64,000 nucleotides of DNA from Streptomyces sp. NRRL F-5123 (GTDB lineage: Bacteria > Actinomycetota > Actinomycetes > Streptomycetales > Streptomycetaceae). Location: positions 124,001 through 188,000 of the forward strand of contig NZ_JOHY01000003.1 of NCBI RefSeq assembly GCF_000721495.1. Direction: 5' to 3'. Shown piece by piece: positions 1-7,334 of the stretch (position 1 is its first letter; each line of letters opens with the position of its first letter). The notes under the pieces were generated by a model. It was not told the DNA's origin. It saw only the letters and a program-made list of their open reading frames with translations, and ran no database searches. Made by a program: the position numbers and the translations under genes.

Positions 1-743
1 GTCTCGGACTCCGGCACCTCCGGCCACGGGAACTGCGCGGCGCGCAGGTCGCGGCGGATCCGCTCGGCGAGCTTGCGGGTGTCGCGGCGGTTGACCACCG
101 CGCCGACAGCCGCGCCGATCATGAACGGGGTCAGCGTCGGCGCGTTGCGCAGGGTGCGGCGCAGCAGCTGCTGGCGCACGCTGCGCTTCATGCTGCTGCC
201 CAGGGCGACGTTGACCGTGGACAGCTTCAGCACGTCGATGCCGCGCTGCTCGGTCCAGGACCACAGGTAGGCGGTGGCCCGCTCACGGGCACCGCCGGGG
301 ACGCGCAGTCCGTAGACCTCGTGCAGCTCGGCGATGAGCTTGTACTCGATGGCCGCGACGCCGAGCGTCTCGGTGGCCAGTTCGGCCGGCATGGTCGGCG
401 GGCTGGGCAGCATCGCGGCGGCGCCGACACCGGCGCCGACCGTCATCGTGCCCTTCACCGCGGCGGCGATCAGCCGGTCGGCGATCTCGTCGGGGCCGAG
501 GCCGGGAAACTGCCTGCGCAAGGCGGCGAGGTCCCGCACCGGAATGCGGGGTGCCACCTCGATCAGCCGCTCCGCGACCGATCCGATCCCGGCCCTCGCG
601 GCGCTCCCGCTCCTGCGGGCGCCGCCGCGCACACCGCCCACGCCGTGCCTGACGCCGCGGCCGAGGCCGCGTGCGGTCATGGCCGCGAGCGAGGCCGCAC
701 GGCCCCGCTCGATGCCCTCACGGCCCGCCGGTGCGCCGGACAC
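1..743 (-). CDS. EcsC-family-like protein, C-terminal part cut by window edge
   Basis: 247 codons are visible, read leftward from a GTG at 743; the gene runs off the left edge, so the C-terminus is missing. The protein starts basic and Gly/Arg-rich, then has an Ala/Gly-rich segment beginning GTMTVGAGVGAAAMLPSPP and a second hydrophobic stretch PFMIGAAVGAVVN followed by the basic RRDTRKLAERIRRDL. This layout resembles EcsC-type membrane-associated proteins, whose biochemical role is unclear. The GTG lies 4 nt after the stop of the upstream DUF4193 gene, so the two are probably co-transcribed. The family call is by resemblance only; that the frame is coding is more certain. Confidence 0.6.
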   Translation of the reverse strand, partial: MSGAPAGREGIERGRAASLAAMTARGLGRGVRHGVGGVRGGARRSGSAARAGIGSVAERLIEVAPRIPVRDLAALRRQFPGLGPDEIADRLIAAAVKGTMTVGAGVGAAAMLPSPPTMPAELATETLGVAAIEYKLIAELHEVYGLRVPGGARERATAYLWSWTEQRGIDVLKLSTVNVALGSSMKRSVRQQLLRRTLRNAPTLTPFMIGAAVGAVVNRRDTRKLAERIRRDLRAAQFPWPEVPESE

Positions 744-747
744 GGGA

Positions 748-1047
748 TCAGGCCGCGCAGTCGCGGCAGATCGGGTTCCCGTTCTTCTCCGACGCGAGCT
801 GGCTGCGGTGGTGGACCAGGAAGCAGCTCATGCAGGTGAACTCGTCCGCCTGGCGGGGCAGCACGCGGACCGACAGCTCCTCGTTGGACAGGTCTGCGCC
901 GGGCAGCTCCAGGGACTCGGCCTGGTCGAACTCGTCGACGTCGACGGCGGAGGTCGTCTTCTCGTTCCGCCGGGCCTTCAGTTCTTCGATGCTGTCCTCG
1001 TTGACGTCATCGTCGGTCTTGCGTGGCGTGTCGTAATCAGTAGCCAT
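748..1047 (-). CDS. DUF4193 family small zinc-ribbon-like protein
   Basis: 99 aa with an ATG start and a purine-rich ribosome site (GGGGGAG) about 6 nt upstream. The N-terminus is acidic (MATDYDTPRKTDDDVNED). The C-terminus carries a four-cysteine knuckle, FTCMSCFLVHHRSQ followed by ICRDCAA, as expected for a structural zinc site. This is the actinobacterial DUF4193 pattern; its function is unknown. It lies downstream of cutRS on the same strand, separated by a 451-bp gap that probably contains its own promoter, and is followed 4 nt later by the EcsC-like gene. Confidence 0.88.
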   Translation of the reverse strand: MATDYDTPRKTDDDVNEDSIEELKARRNEKTTSAVDVDEFDQAESLELPGADLSNEELSVRVLPRQADEFTCMSCFLVHHRSQLASEKNGNPICRDCAA

Positions 1048-1498
1048 TTTCGCTCTCCCCCTGTGGGTGTCTGCGGTGTCTCCAGCGCACGTAACGCGCG
1101 GGAGGCCGGACTTGTGCCCGACCTGAAGCGGAGATTTTGCCTCACATCAAGGCCCGTTACTCAATCGACACCCAGCCGCACCCCCGAAGAGGTGATCACG
1201 ACTGTGGCCGATCATGGTCGGCAGTGGCCGGGAATGCACCCGGCACATCCGCCAGTACCTCTACTTCCCGTGATCATGACCTGCGGAAACATGGATTTTC
1301 CGGTCTTTTCCCCAATGTCTTGATCACTGAGTGTAGGCACTGGGTAGATCGTGTGTGCGATCGATCACAACCATCCCATGGTCGTCACAGACCGCAAAAT
1401 TACTCGCAAAGCGAACAGCGATCGGGCAAGTCGCGACACTCGGTGATCAGCCGAGTGACACGCTTCACATCTGCCGGACACCGCCGGCGAGGCCCAGG
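1048..1498. other. Intergenic region upstream of the DUF4193 gene with many GATCA motifs
   Basis: This 451-bp gap has no convincing gene and is less GC-rich than its flanks. It holds an unusual number of GATC-centred palindromic motifs: a perfect GTGATCAC at 1192-1199, CGATCATGG around 1209-1217, GTGATCATG at 1270-1278, TGATCAC at 1321-1327, GATCGATCAC around 1359-1368 and GTGATCA at 1443-1449. The promoter of the leftward DUF4193 gene must lie here. The motifs could be a cluster of operator half-sites. Confidence 0.4.
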
Positions 1499-2758
1499 TC
1501 AGACCGGGATCGCCACTCTCATCACGAGTCCACCGCCCTCGCGGGGCTCCGCGGTGATGACGCCGCCGTGCGCGCGGGCCACCGAGCGGGCGATGGACAG
1601 GCCCAGCCCGACGCCCTTGTCGCTGCCCGTGCGCTCGGTGCGCAGCCGCCGGAAGGGCTCGAAGAGGTTGTCGATCTCGTACGCCGGGACGACGGGCCCG
1701 GTGTTGACCACGACGAGCACCGCGTGGCCGTGCACGACCTCGGTGCTCAGGTCGACCCAGCCGTCCTCGGGCACGTTGTAGCGCACCGCGTTCTGCACCA
1801 GGTTCAGCGCGATGCGCTCCAGCAGCACGCCGTTGCCCTGCACCACCGCGGGCGACACGGCCGCACGCAGCTGCACGCCCTTGGCCTGGGCCTCGGCGCT
1901 CGCCTGGTCCAGCGCCCGGGAGGCGGCCTCGGCCAGGTCCACCGGCTTGCGGTCGACGATCTCGTTGTCGCTGCGGGCCAGCAGCAGCAGGCCCTCGACG
2001 AGCTGCTCGCTGCGCTCGTTGGTGGCCAGCAGCGTCTTGCCGAGCTGCTGGAGGTCCGCGGAGGCCTCCGGGTCCGAGAGCTGCACCTCCAGCAGCGTGC
2101 GGTTGATCGCGAGCGGGGTGCGCAGCTCGTGCGAGGCGTTCGCGACGAAGCGGCGCTGGGCGTCGAAGGATCTCTCCAGCCGGTCGAGCATCTCGTCGAA
2201 GGTGTCGGCCAGCTCCTTCAGCTCGTCGTCCGGGCCCTCCAGCTCGATGCGGCGCTTGAGGTCGGAGCCGACGACGCTGCGGGCGGTGCGGGTGATCCGG
2301 CCCAGCGGGGCCAGCACCCGGCCGGCCATCATGTAGCCGAAGGCGAAGGCGACGACCGCCAGGCCGATCAGGGCCAGCAGCGAGCGCTTGAACATGGTGT
2401 TGAGGGCCAGGTCCCGCTGGTGCTGCATGCACTCGTTGACCGTGGCGGTGAAGTCCTTCCCGCCGGTGACCGAGGTCAGCTGCGGGCAGTTGATCTGCTC
2501 GAACTGGAGGGTGCCGCCGGTGATGTTGAAGGGCAGCTCGCCGCCCTGTTTGGCCGCCTGCGCGGCCAGCAGGTAGATCACCCACAGCAGCAGCACTCCG
2601 GCGATCAGGAACATGCCGCCGTAGAGCACCGTGAGCCGTATCCGGATCGTCGGCCGCAGCCAGGGCGGCGGCCGGTCGGCCGGCTGCGGATCCCACGGCG
2701 GACGCGGCGGCGCCTGCGGGGCGGGCGGCGTGGGGGAGGCGGAGGAAGCGGTGGCCAC
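1499..2758 (-). CDS. cutS: CutS, membrane sensor histidine kinase of the CutRS system
   Basis: 419 aa from a GTG at 2758, 4 nt after the cutR stop, so the pair is one operon. Order of parts: Pro-rich cytoplasmic N-terminus, TM1 at about 43-64, a short extracellular loop of about 60 residues with exactly two cysteines (C91 in QINCPQL, C110 in VNECMQH), TM2 at about 124-145, HAMP, the H-box ASHELRTPL with H210, an N-box (NLVQNAVRYN) and a G-box (GVGLGLSIARS). CutS phosphorylates CutR. CutRS of Streptomyces has been linked to secretion/envelope stress and antibiotic production, and the extracellular cysteine pair is a noted conserved feature of CutS. The assignment rests on protein pattern and on the cutR neighbour. 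Confidence 0.93.
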   Translation of the reverse strand: MATASSASPTPPAPQAPPRPPWDPQPADRPPPWLRPTIRIRLTVLYGGMFLIAGVLLLWVIYLLAAQAAKQGGELPFNITGGTLQFEQINCPQLTSVTGGKDFTATVNECMQHQRDLALNTMFKRSLLALIGLAVVAFAFGYMMAGRVLAPLGRITRTARSVVGSDLKRRIELEGPDDELKELADTFDEMLDRLERSFDAQRRFVANASHELRTPLAINRTLLEVQLSDPEASADLQQLGKTLLATNERSEQLVEGLLLLARSDNEIVDRKPVDLAEAASRALDQASAEAQAKGVQLRAAVSPAVVQGNGVLLERIALNLVQNAVRYNVPEDGWVDLSTEVVHGHAVLVVVNTGPVVPAYEIDNLFEPFRRLRTERTGSDKGVGLGLSIARSVARAHGGVITAEPREGGGLVMRVAIPV

Positions 2759-2762
2759 GCGA

Positions 2763-3416
2763 TCAGATCCGGTAGCCCGAGCCGGGCACCGTGACGATCA
2801 CCGGCGGCTCGCCCAGCTTGCGGCGCAGCGTCATCACGGTCACCCGCACGACGTTGGTGAACGGGTCGGTGTTCTCGTCCCAGGCCTTCTCCAGCAGCTG
2901 CTCCGCCGAGACGACCGAGCCCTCGCTGCGCATCAGCACCTCCAGCACGGCGAACTCCTTGGGCGCCAGATGCACCTCGTTGCCGTCCCGCGTGACCTCG
3001 CGGCGGTTGGGGTCGAGCCGGATGCCGGAGCGCTCCAGGACGGGCGGCAGGGCCGTCGTCGTACGGCGGCCGAGCGCGCGGACGCGGGCGGTCAGCTCGG
3101 TGAAGGCGAAGGGCTTGGGCAGGTAGTCGTCGGCGCCCAGTTCCAAACCCTCCACGCGCTCGCTGACGTCGCCGGCCGCGGTGAGCATGAGGACCCGGGT
3201 GGGCAGGCCCAGCTCGACGATCTGGCGGCAGACGTCGTCGCCGTGGACGACCGGCAGGTCGCGGTCGAGGACGACCACGTCGTAGTCGTTGACGCCGATC
3301 CGCTCCAGGGCGGCACCGCCGTCGTAGACCACGTCGACGGCCATCGCCTCGCGGCGCAGGCCGGTGGCAACCGCGTCGGCGAGCAGTTGCTCGTCCTCGA
3401 CGACCAGTACGCGCAA
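2763..3416 (-). CDS. cutR: CutR, OmpR-type response regulator
   Basis: 217 aa starting at a TTG (3416), which begins LRVLVVEDEQ, with GGAAGG 8 nt upstream. A longer open frame upstream of the TTG has no ribosome site and adds a non-receiver extension, so it is rejected. Receiver domain: acidic pocket VVEDE, phospho-acceptor D51 in VVLDRDLP, and the conserved Lys in LPKPFA. The C-terminal winged-helix domain ends VTVPGSGYRI. It receives phosphate from CutS and binds DNA. cutR is first in the operon; its promoter lies in the gap shared with the divergent small gene at 3649. Confidence 0.93.
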   Translation of the reverse strand: MRVLVVEDEQLLADAVATGLRREAMAVDVVYDGGAALERIGVNDYDVVVLDRDLPVVHGDDVCRQIVELGLPTRVLMLTAAGDVSERVEGLELGADDYLPKPFAFTELTARVRALGRRTTTALPPVLERSGIRLDPNRREVTRDGNEVHLAPKEFAVLEVLMRSEGSVVSAEQLLEKAWDENTDPFTNVVRVTVMTLRRKLGEPPVIVTVPGSGYRI

Positions 3417-3579
3417 GGCGCTGTTCCTTCCATGAGCTGTGTGGATTCCCGTCCATCCTGCACCGGGGACCGGTAAATCGGCGGTAAGTGCGGAACCCGT
3501 GGAATTTCCACGGTGTCGGGAAGGTTTCCGCCGCGGGCACGGCGGGGAGGACGACTGCACACCCACCCACCACGCCCGT

Positions 3580-3627
3580 CGCGTGTCGTCACGCGCGGCA
3601 TCTGGCTTGACACGCAGCGCGTGTCAA
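3580..3627. promoter_or_regulatory. Two inverted repeats between cutR and the 57-aa gene
   Basis: The right-hand element is a perfect inverted repeat with 9-bp arms, TTGACACGC (3607-3615) and GCGTGTCAA (3619-3627), and a 3-bp spacer, ending 7-8 nt before the GAGGAGGGG ribosome site of the small gene. The left-hand one has 6-bp arms, CGCGTG (3580-3585) and CACGCG (3590-3595). They lie between divergent genes, so an operator is more likely than a terminator. The first arm also contains a consensus-like -35 box (TTGACA). The binding protein is unknown; CutR autoregulation is one possibility. Confidence 0.5.
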
Positions 3628-3648
3628 CGGAGACGAGGAGGGGGCGCC

Positions 3649-3822
3649 ATGGACGCGTTCACCACCGGAATCCTGCAGCGCATACACACCACGGAGTCCG
3701 ATCTGCGCAGGGCTCGCGAGACGGGCGACGACTTCCTCGCCGAGGTCGAGCAGGGAGAGCTGGACGATCTGCGCCGGCTCGCGGCGGAGCACGGCGTGGA
3801 CGTACGGCCCAAGGTCGCCTGA
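3649..3822 (+). CDS. Conserved 57-aa hypothetical protein
   Basis: Starts at ATG 3649 with a strong ribosome site (GAGGAGGGG at 3635-3643) and ends TGA. The sequence begins MDAFTTGILQRIHTTESDL, is highly charged and mostly predicted helical, with acidic patches such as DDFLAEVEQGELDD. It has no cysteines, signal peptide or membrane segment. Reading frame, ribosome site and the terminator just after it support a real gene. I do not recognise a function. Its position beside cutR suggests, but does not show, shared regulation. Confidence 0.72.
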   Translation: MDAFTTGILQRIHTTESDLRRARETGDDFLAEVEQGELDDLRRLAAEHGVDVRPKVA

Positions 3823-3834
3823 CCCCCAAGCCGC

Positions 3835-3865
3835 ACGCCCCGGCCCCTGGAGGGAGCCGGGGCGT
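3835..3865. terminator. Bidirectional hairpin terminator
   Basis: Perfect 10-bp stem, ACGCCCCGGC (3835-3844) with GCCGGGGCGT (3856-3865), and an 11-nt loop. It lies between the stops of two convergent genes (57-aa protein and inositol-monophosphatase-like), so it can end both transcripts. No U-run, as is common in streptomycetes. Confidence 0.75.
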
Positions 3866-3885
3866 TCGCATGTCCGGGGTCCGGC

Positions 3886-4707
3886 TCAGTCGTGCCAGGC
3901 CCCCAGGTCGTCCAGCAGCCGCTGGAGCGGCTCGAACAGCCCCGCCGGGGCGGCGACGGTCAGCTCGCCCGAGGGGCGCTCCCCCGGCCGCCCGCCGGTG
4001 AGGGCACCCGCCTCCCGCGCGAAGAGGTCCCCTGCGGCGAGGTCCCAGGGATTCAGGCCGCGCTCGTAATAGGCGTCCAGCCGCCCGCAGCCGAGATCGG
4101 CCAGGTCGATCGCGGCCGAGCCCGCGCGGCGGATGTCGCGGACCTGCGGGATCAGCTTGCGGGCGACCTCGGCCTGGGCGGTGCGCCGCTCGGTGAGGTA
4201 GCCGAAGCCGGTGGCGACGAGCGCCTGCGCCATCTCCGGCGCCGTGCGGCAGTGTGCGCGCACCCCGTTGACGAAGGCGCCGCCGCCCAGCACGGCCTGG
4301 TAGGTCTCGGCGCGCATGGGCGCCTCGACGACGCCGACGACGACCTCGCCGTCCTTCTCCGCCGCGATGCTGACCGACCACGACGGCAGGCCGTAGAGGT
4401 AGTTCACGGTGCCGTCGAGCGGGTCGACGATCCAGCGCACCCCGCTGCTGCCGGGGCTGCTGGCGCCCTCCTCGCCCAGGATGCCGTCGTCGGGGCGGGA
4501 GCGGGCGATGCGGTCGGCGATGAGCTTCTCCGCCGCGATGTCCATCTCCGTGACGACGTCGATGGGGCTGCTCTTGGTCGCGGCGACGCCCAGGTCGGCG
4601 GGTCGGCCGTCGCGCAGCAGCGCGCCGGCGCCGCGCGCGGCGTCCAGGGCGACCTCCAGCAGTTCGGCGTACAGCGCGCCTTTGCCGTCCGGTGGCGGTG
4701 TGCTCAC
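3886..4707 (-). CDS. Inositol monophosphatase family protein
   Basis: 273 aa, ATG start. It has the full metal/phosphate signature of the family: GILGEEG (residues about 75-81), WIVDPLDGTVNY (about 92-103, with the D95-D98 pair) and the C-terminal NPWDLAAGDLFAREAG containing the last metal-binding Asp. Members dephosphorylate inositol-1-phosphate or related sugar phosphates with Mg2+ as cofactor; the true substrate cannot be read from the sequence. It lies 63 nt downstream of hemH on the same strand and is probably co-transcribed with it. Length is normal for the family. Confidence 0.9.
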   Translation of the reverse strand: MSTPPPDGKGALYAELLEVALDAARGAGALLRDGRPADLGVAATKSSPIDVVTEMDIAAEKLIADRIARSRPDDGILGEEGASSPGSSGVRWIVDPLDGTVNYLYGLPSWSVSIAAEKDGEVVVGVVEAPMRAETYQAVLGGGAFVNGVRAHCRTAPEMAQALVATGFGYLTERRTAQAEVARKLIPQVRDIRRAGSAAIDLADLGCGRLDAYYERGLNPWDLAAGDLFAREAGALTGGRPGERPSGELTVAAPAGLFEPLQRLLDDLGAWHD

Positions 4708-4770
4708 GTCGTGCTCCTCGGGTCGTGGGCTCCGGTCGCGGCGACCGGTGCGGTGGGGTGCGCCATGCGC

Positions 4771-5931
4771 TCAGTCCAGGCCCGCGGCGGCGGGCAGCGG
4801 GGTCCGGGCGGGGCAGCAGCCGCGCGGGCAGACGTCGTGGCTCGGGCCGAGCGCGCCGAGCGCGCAGCGCGGGGCAGCCTGGCCGCGCTCGGTGGCCGCC
4901 CGCTCCAGGACCAGCTCGCGCACGGCGGCGGCGAAGCGCGGGTCGGCGCCGACGGTGGCGGCGCGGGTGACCGGCAGGCCGAGTTCCGCGGCCTTGGCGG
5001 CGGCCTCGGTGTCCAGGTCGTACTTCACCTCCATGTGGTCGGAGACGAAGCCGATGGGCACCATCACGACGGCGGTGGCGCCGCCGGCGTGCTGCTGCTC
5101 CAGGTGGTCGCAGATGTCGGGCTCCAGCCAGGGGATGGTCGGGGCTCCGCTGCGCGACTGGTAGACGAGCTCCCACGGGCGGTCCACGCCGTCGGCGGCC
5201 CGGACCGCGTCGGCGACCAGCCGGGCGGTGTCCAGGTGCTGCGCGACGTAGGCGCCGCCGTCACCGTGGCCCTCGGCCGGACCGGAGGTGTCGGCCGCGG
5301 CGGTCGGGATGGAGTGGGTGGTGAAGGCCAGCCGGGCGCCGGCCCTGGTCCCCGGCGGCAGCTCGGCGAGCGCGGCCAGGGTCGCGTCGGTCATGGGCCC
5401 GACGAAGCCGGGGTGGTTGAAGTAGTGCCGGAGCTTGTCGACCTGCGGCACGGCGCGCCCCTCGGCGGCGAGCTCGGCCAGGGCGGCGGCGAGGTTCTCG
5501 CGGTACTGCCGGCAGCCGGAGTACGAGGCGTAGGCACTGGTGGCAAGGACCAGGACGCGGCGGTGCCCGGCGTCGGACATCTCCCGCAGGGTGTCGGTCA
5601 GGTAGGGCGCCCAGTTGCGGTTGCCCCAGAAGACCGGCAGGTCGAGGCCGTGCTCGGCGAAGTCCTTGCGCAGCGCGTCGAGCAGCTCGCGGTTCTGCGC
5701 GTTGATCGGGCTGACGCCGCCGAAGAGGAAGTAGTGCCGGCCGACCTCCTTGAGGCGCTCCCGGGGGATGCCCCGGCCGCGGGTGACGTTCTCCAGGAAG
5801 GGCACGACGTCGTCGGGTCCCTCGGGGCCGCCGAAGGACAGCAGCAGCAGGGCGTCGTACGGCGCCGGGCCGCTCGTCGGCGCGCCGGTCCCGGGCGCGG
5901 GGGTGTCGGGCGTGGGTGACTGCTCTGGCAT
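4771..5931 (-). CDS. hemH: Ferrochelatase (coproporphyrin-type) with C-terminal cysteine cluster
   Basis: 386 aa. It inserts iron into a porphyrin late in haem synthesis; actinobacterial members use coproporphyrin III (HemH/CpfC). Visible signatures: [14 protein letters not shown] near the start, catalytic His in FTTHSIP (H206) and the metal-site Glu in [11 protein letters not shown] (E301). Cysteines sit at C140 (SYSGCRQY) and in the tail at C356, C368, C372 and C373, comparable to the one-plus-three cysteine arrangement that holds a [2Fe-2S] cluster in mycobacterial ferrochelatase. The spacing is not identical, so the cluster is an inference. The first ~20 residues are a low-complexity Pro/Thr tail. 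Divergent from the MFS gene at 6069. Confidence 0.92.
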   Translation of the reverse strand: MPEQSPTPDTPAPGTGAPTSGPAPYDALLLLSFGGPEGPDDVVPFLENVTRGRGIPRERLKEVGRHYFLFGGVSPINAQNRELLDALRKDFAEHGLDLPVFWGNRNWAPYLTDTLREMSDAGHRRVLVLATSAYASYSGCRQYRENLAAALAELAAEGRAVPQVDKLRHYFNHPGFVGPMTDATLAALAELPPGTRAGARLAFTTHSIPTAAADTSGPAEGHGDGGAYVAQHLDTARLVADAVRAADGVDRPWELVYQSRSGAPTIPWLEPDICDHLEQQHAGGATAVVMVPIGFVSDHMEVKYDLDTEAAAKAAELGLPVTRAATVGADPRFAAAVRELVLERAATERGQAAPRCALGALGPSHDVCPRGCCPARTPLPAAAGLD

Positions 5932-6029
5932 GGCTCCGATCCTGCCACCCGGCGCCCCCGCCGCCCGACCTGGCCCGGCGTGCCCGACCGCGTGCCCGAG
6001 CGGTGTTCACCGGCCGCTTCGCTCCGTAA

Positions 6030-6045
6030 GCTGTATAGACCATCC
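6030..6045. promoter_or_regulatory. DasR-like (dre) site between hemH and the MFS gene
   Basis: On the minus strand this reads GATGGTCTATACAGCT, 11 of 16 matches to the DasR consensus ACTGGTCTAGACCACT by my count. It lies 24 bp before the MFS start and about 100 bp before hemH. DasR is the GntR-family GlcNAc-responsive repressor of streptomycetes. The match is weaker than the ptsH site at 48247-48262, so this is only a candidate. Confidence 0.35.
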
Positions 6046-6068
6046 ACAGTCCTTACGGGAGCACCGCC

Positions 6069-7334
6069 GTGACCAGCCCCTACCGTGCGATCTTCGCTGC
6101 TCCCGGCAGCCGGGCGTTCTCCGCGGCGGGGCTGATAGGCCGGATGCCGCTGTCCATGCTGGGCATCGGCATCGTCACGATGATCTCGCAGGTGACCGGC
6201 CAGTACGGGCTCGCGGGCGCGCTGTCGGCGACGACGGCGCTGTCCGGCGCGGTGATCGGCCCGCAGGTCTCCCGGCTGGTCGACCGCCACGGCCAGGCGC
6301 GGGTGCTGCGCCCGGCTGCCGCCGTGACCGTGCTGGCGGTCGCGGTACTCCTGCTCGGGGTGCGGGCGGGGGCGCCGCACTGGGTGTTCTTCCTGGGCGC
6401 GGCGGGAGTGGGCGCGACGCCGAGCCTGGGAGCGATGGTGCGGGCCCGCTGGTCGGTCATCCACCGCAGCGCGCCGGAACTCCTCCACACCGCTTATTCG
6501 TTCGAATCGGTGGTGGACGAGATCGTCTTCATCGTCGGCCCGATCCTGTCCGTCGGCCTGTGCACGGTCTGGTTCGCCGAGGCCGGCCCGCTGCTGGCCG
6601 CCGCCTTCCTGGGCATCGGCGTGCTGCTGCTGGCCGCCCAGCGCGGCACGGAACCGCAGCCGCATCCGCGCACCCACCAGGGGGGCGGCTCGGCGCTGCG
6701 GGCCCCGGGCATGCCGGTGCTCATCGTCGTCTTCACGGGAATGGGCGCGATGTTCGGCGCGGTCGAGGTCATCACGCTGGCCTTCGCGGACGAGCGCGGC
6801 CACAAGGCGCTGGCCAGCCTGGTGCTGGCCACGTACGCGCTCGGCTCGTGCCTGGCGGGCGTGGTGTTCGGGCTGGCGCAGCCGCGCGGCAGCGCACGCG
6901 GCAGGTTCCTGCTGGGTGTCACCCTGATGGCGGTGAGTATGATCCCGCCACTACTGGTCGGAAACCTGGTGTTCCTGGCCATGGCGCTGTTCGTCTCCGG
7001 CCTCACGATCGCCCCCACCATGGTGACGACGATGAGCCTGGTCGAACGGCTCGTGCCGCGGACGCGGCTGACCGAGGGCATCACGTGGACCTCCACCGGC
7101 CTGGCGGTCGGGGTGTCCCTGGGGGCCGCGCTCGCCGGTCGGGTGACCGACGCGCACGGTGCCTCGACGGCGTTCGCGGTACCCGCCGGCGCGGCGTTCC
7201 TCGCCGCGGCGGCGGCAGGACTCGGGTACCGCCGGCTGCGGCCGGCGCCGGAGCGGGAGGACGTGCACGGTGAGTACGACGGCGAGGAGCGGGATGCGTT
7301 CGGCGCGCTCGAAAAGCACGGCGACGTGGCGTAA
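6069..7334 (+). CDS. MFS transporter
   Basis: 421 aa, GTG start with an upstream ACGGGAG. The protein is strongly hydrophobic with about 12 membrane spans and the cytoplasmic loop VSRLVDRHGQARVLRP between early helices, the typical MFS loop-2 position. The C-terminal tail is charged (EREDVHGEYDGEERDAF). Substrate unknown; the fold suggests export or uptake of a small molecule across the cytoplasmic membrane. The stop codon lies inside the next gene (overlap of 41 nt with the chosen start), so the two are translationally linked. Confidence 0.85.
   Translation: MTSPYRAIFAAPGSRAFSAAGLIGRMPLSMLGIGIVTMISQVTGQYGLAGALSATTALSGAVIGPQVSRLVDRHGQARVLRPAAAVTVLAVAVLLLGVRAGAPHWVFFLGAAGVGATPSLGAMVRARWSVIHRSAPELLHTAYSFESVVDEIVFIVGPILSVGLCTVWFAEAGPLLAAAFLGIGVLLLAAQRGTEPQPHPRTHQGGGSALRAPGMPVLIVVFTGMGAMFGAVEVITLAFADERGHKALASLVLATYALGSCLAGVVFGLAQPRGSARGRFLLGVTLMAVSMIPPLLVGNLVFLAMALFVSGLTIAPTMVTTMSLVERLVPRTRLTEGITWTSTGLAVGVSLGAALAGRVTDAHGASTAFAVPAGAAFLAAAAAGLGYRRLRPAPEREDVHGEYDGEERDAFGALEKHGDVA

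Noticed and set aside
3417..3566. 50-residue N-terminal extension of CutR
   Set aside because: The receiver domain begins at the TTG with a ribosome site; the extension has none and does not fit the family.
6494..6496. TTA triplet in the MFS gene as a bldA-dependent codon
   Set aside because: It is out of frame (the codon at 6495-6497 is TAT). The other TTA/TAA triplets I checked inside genes were also out of frame, though I did not scan every codon.
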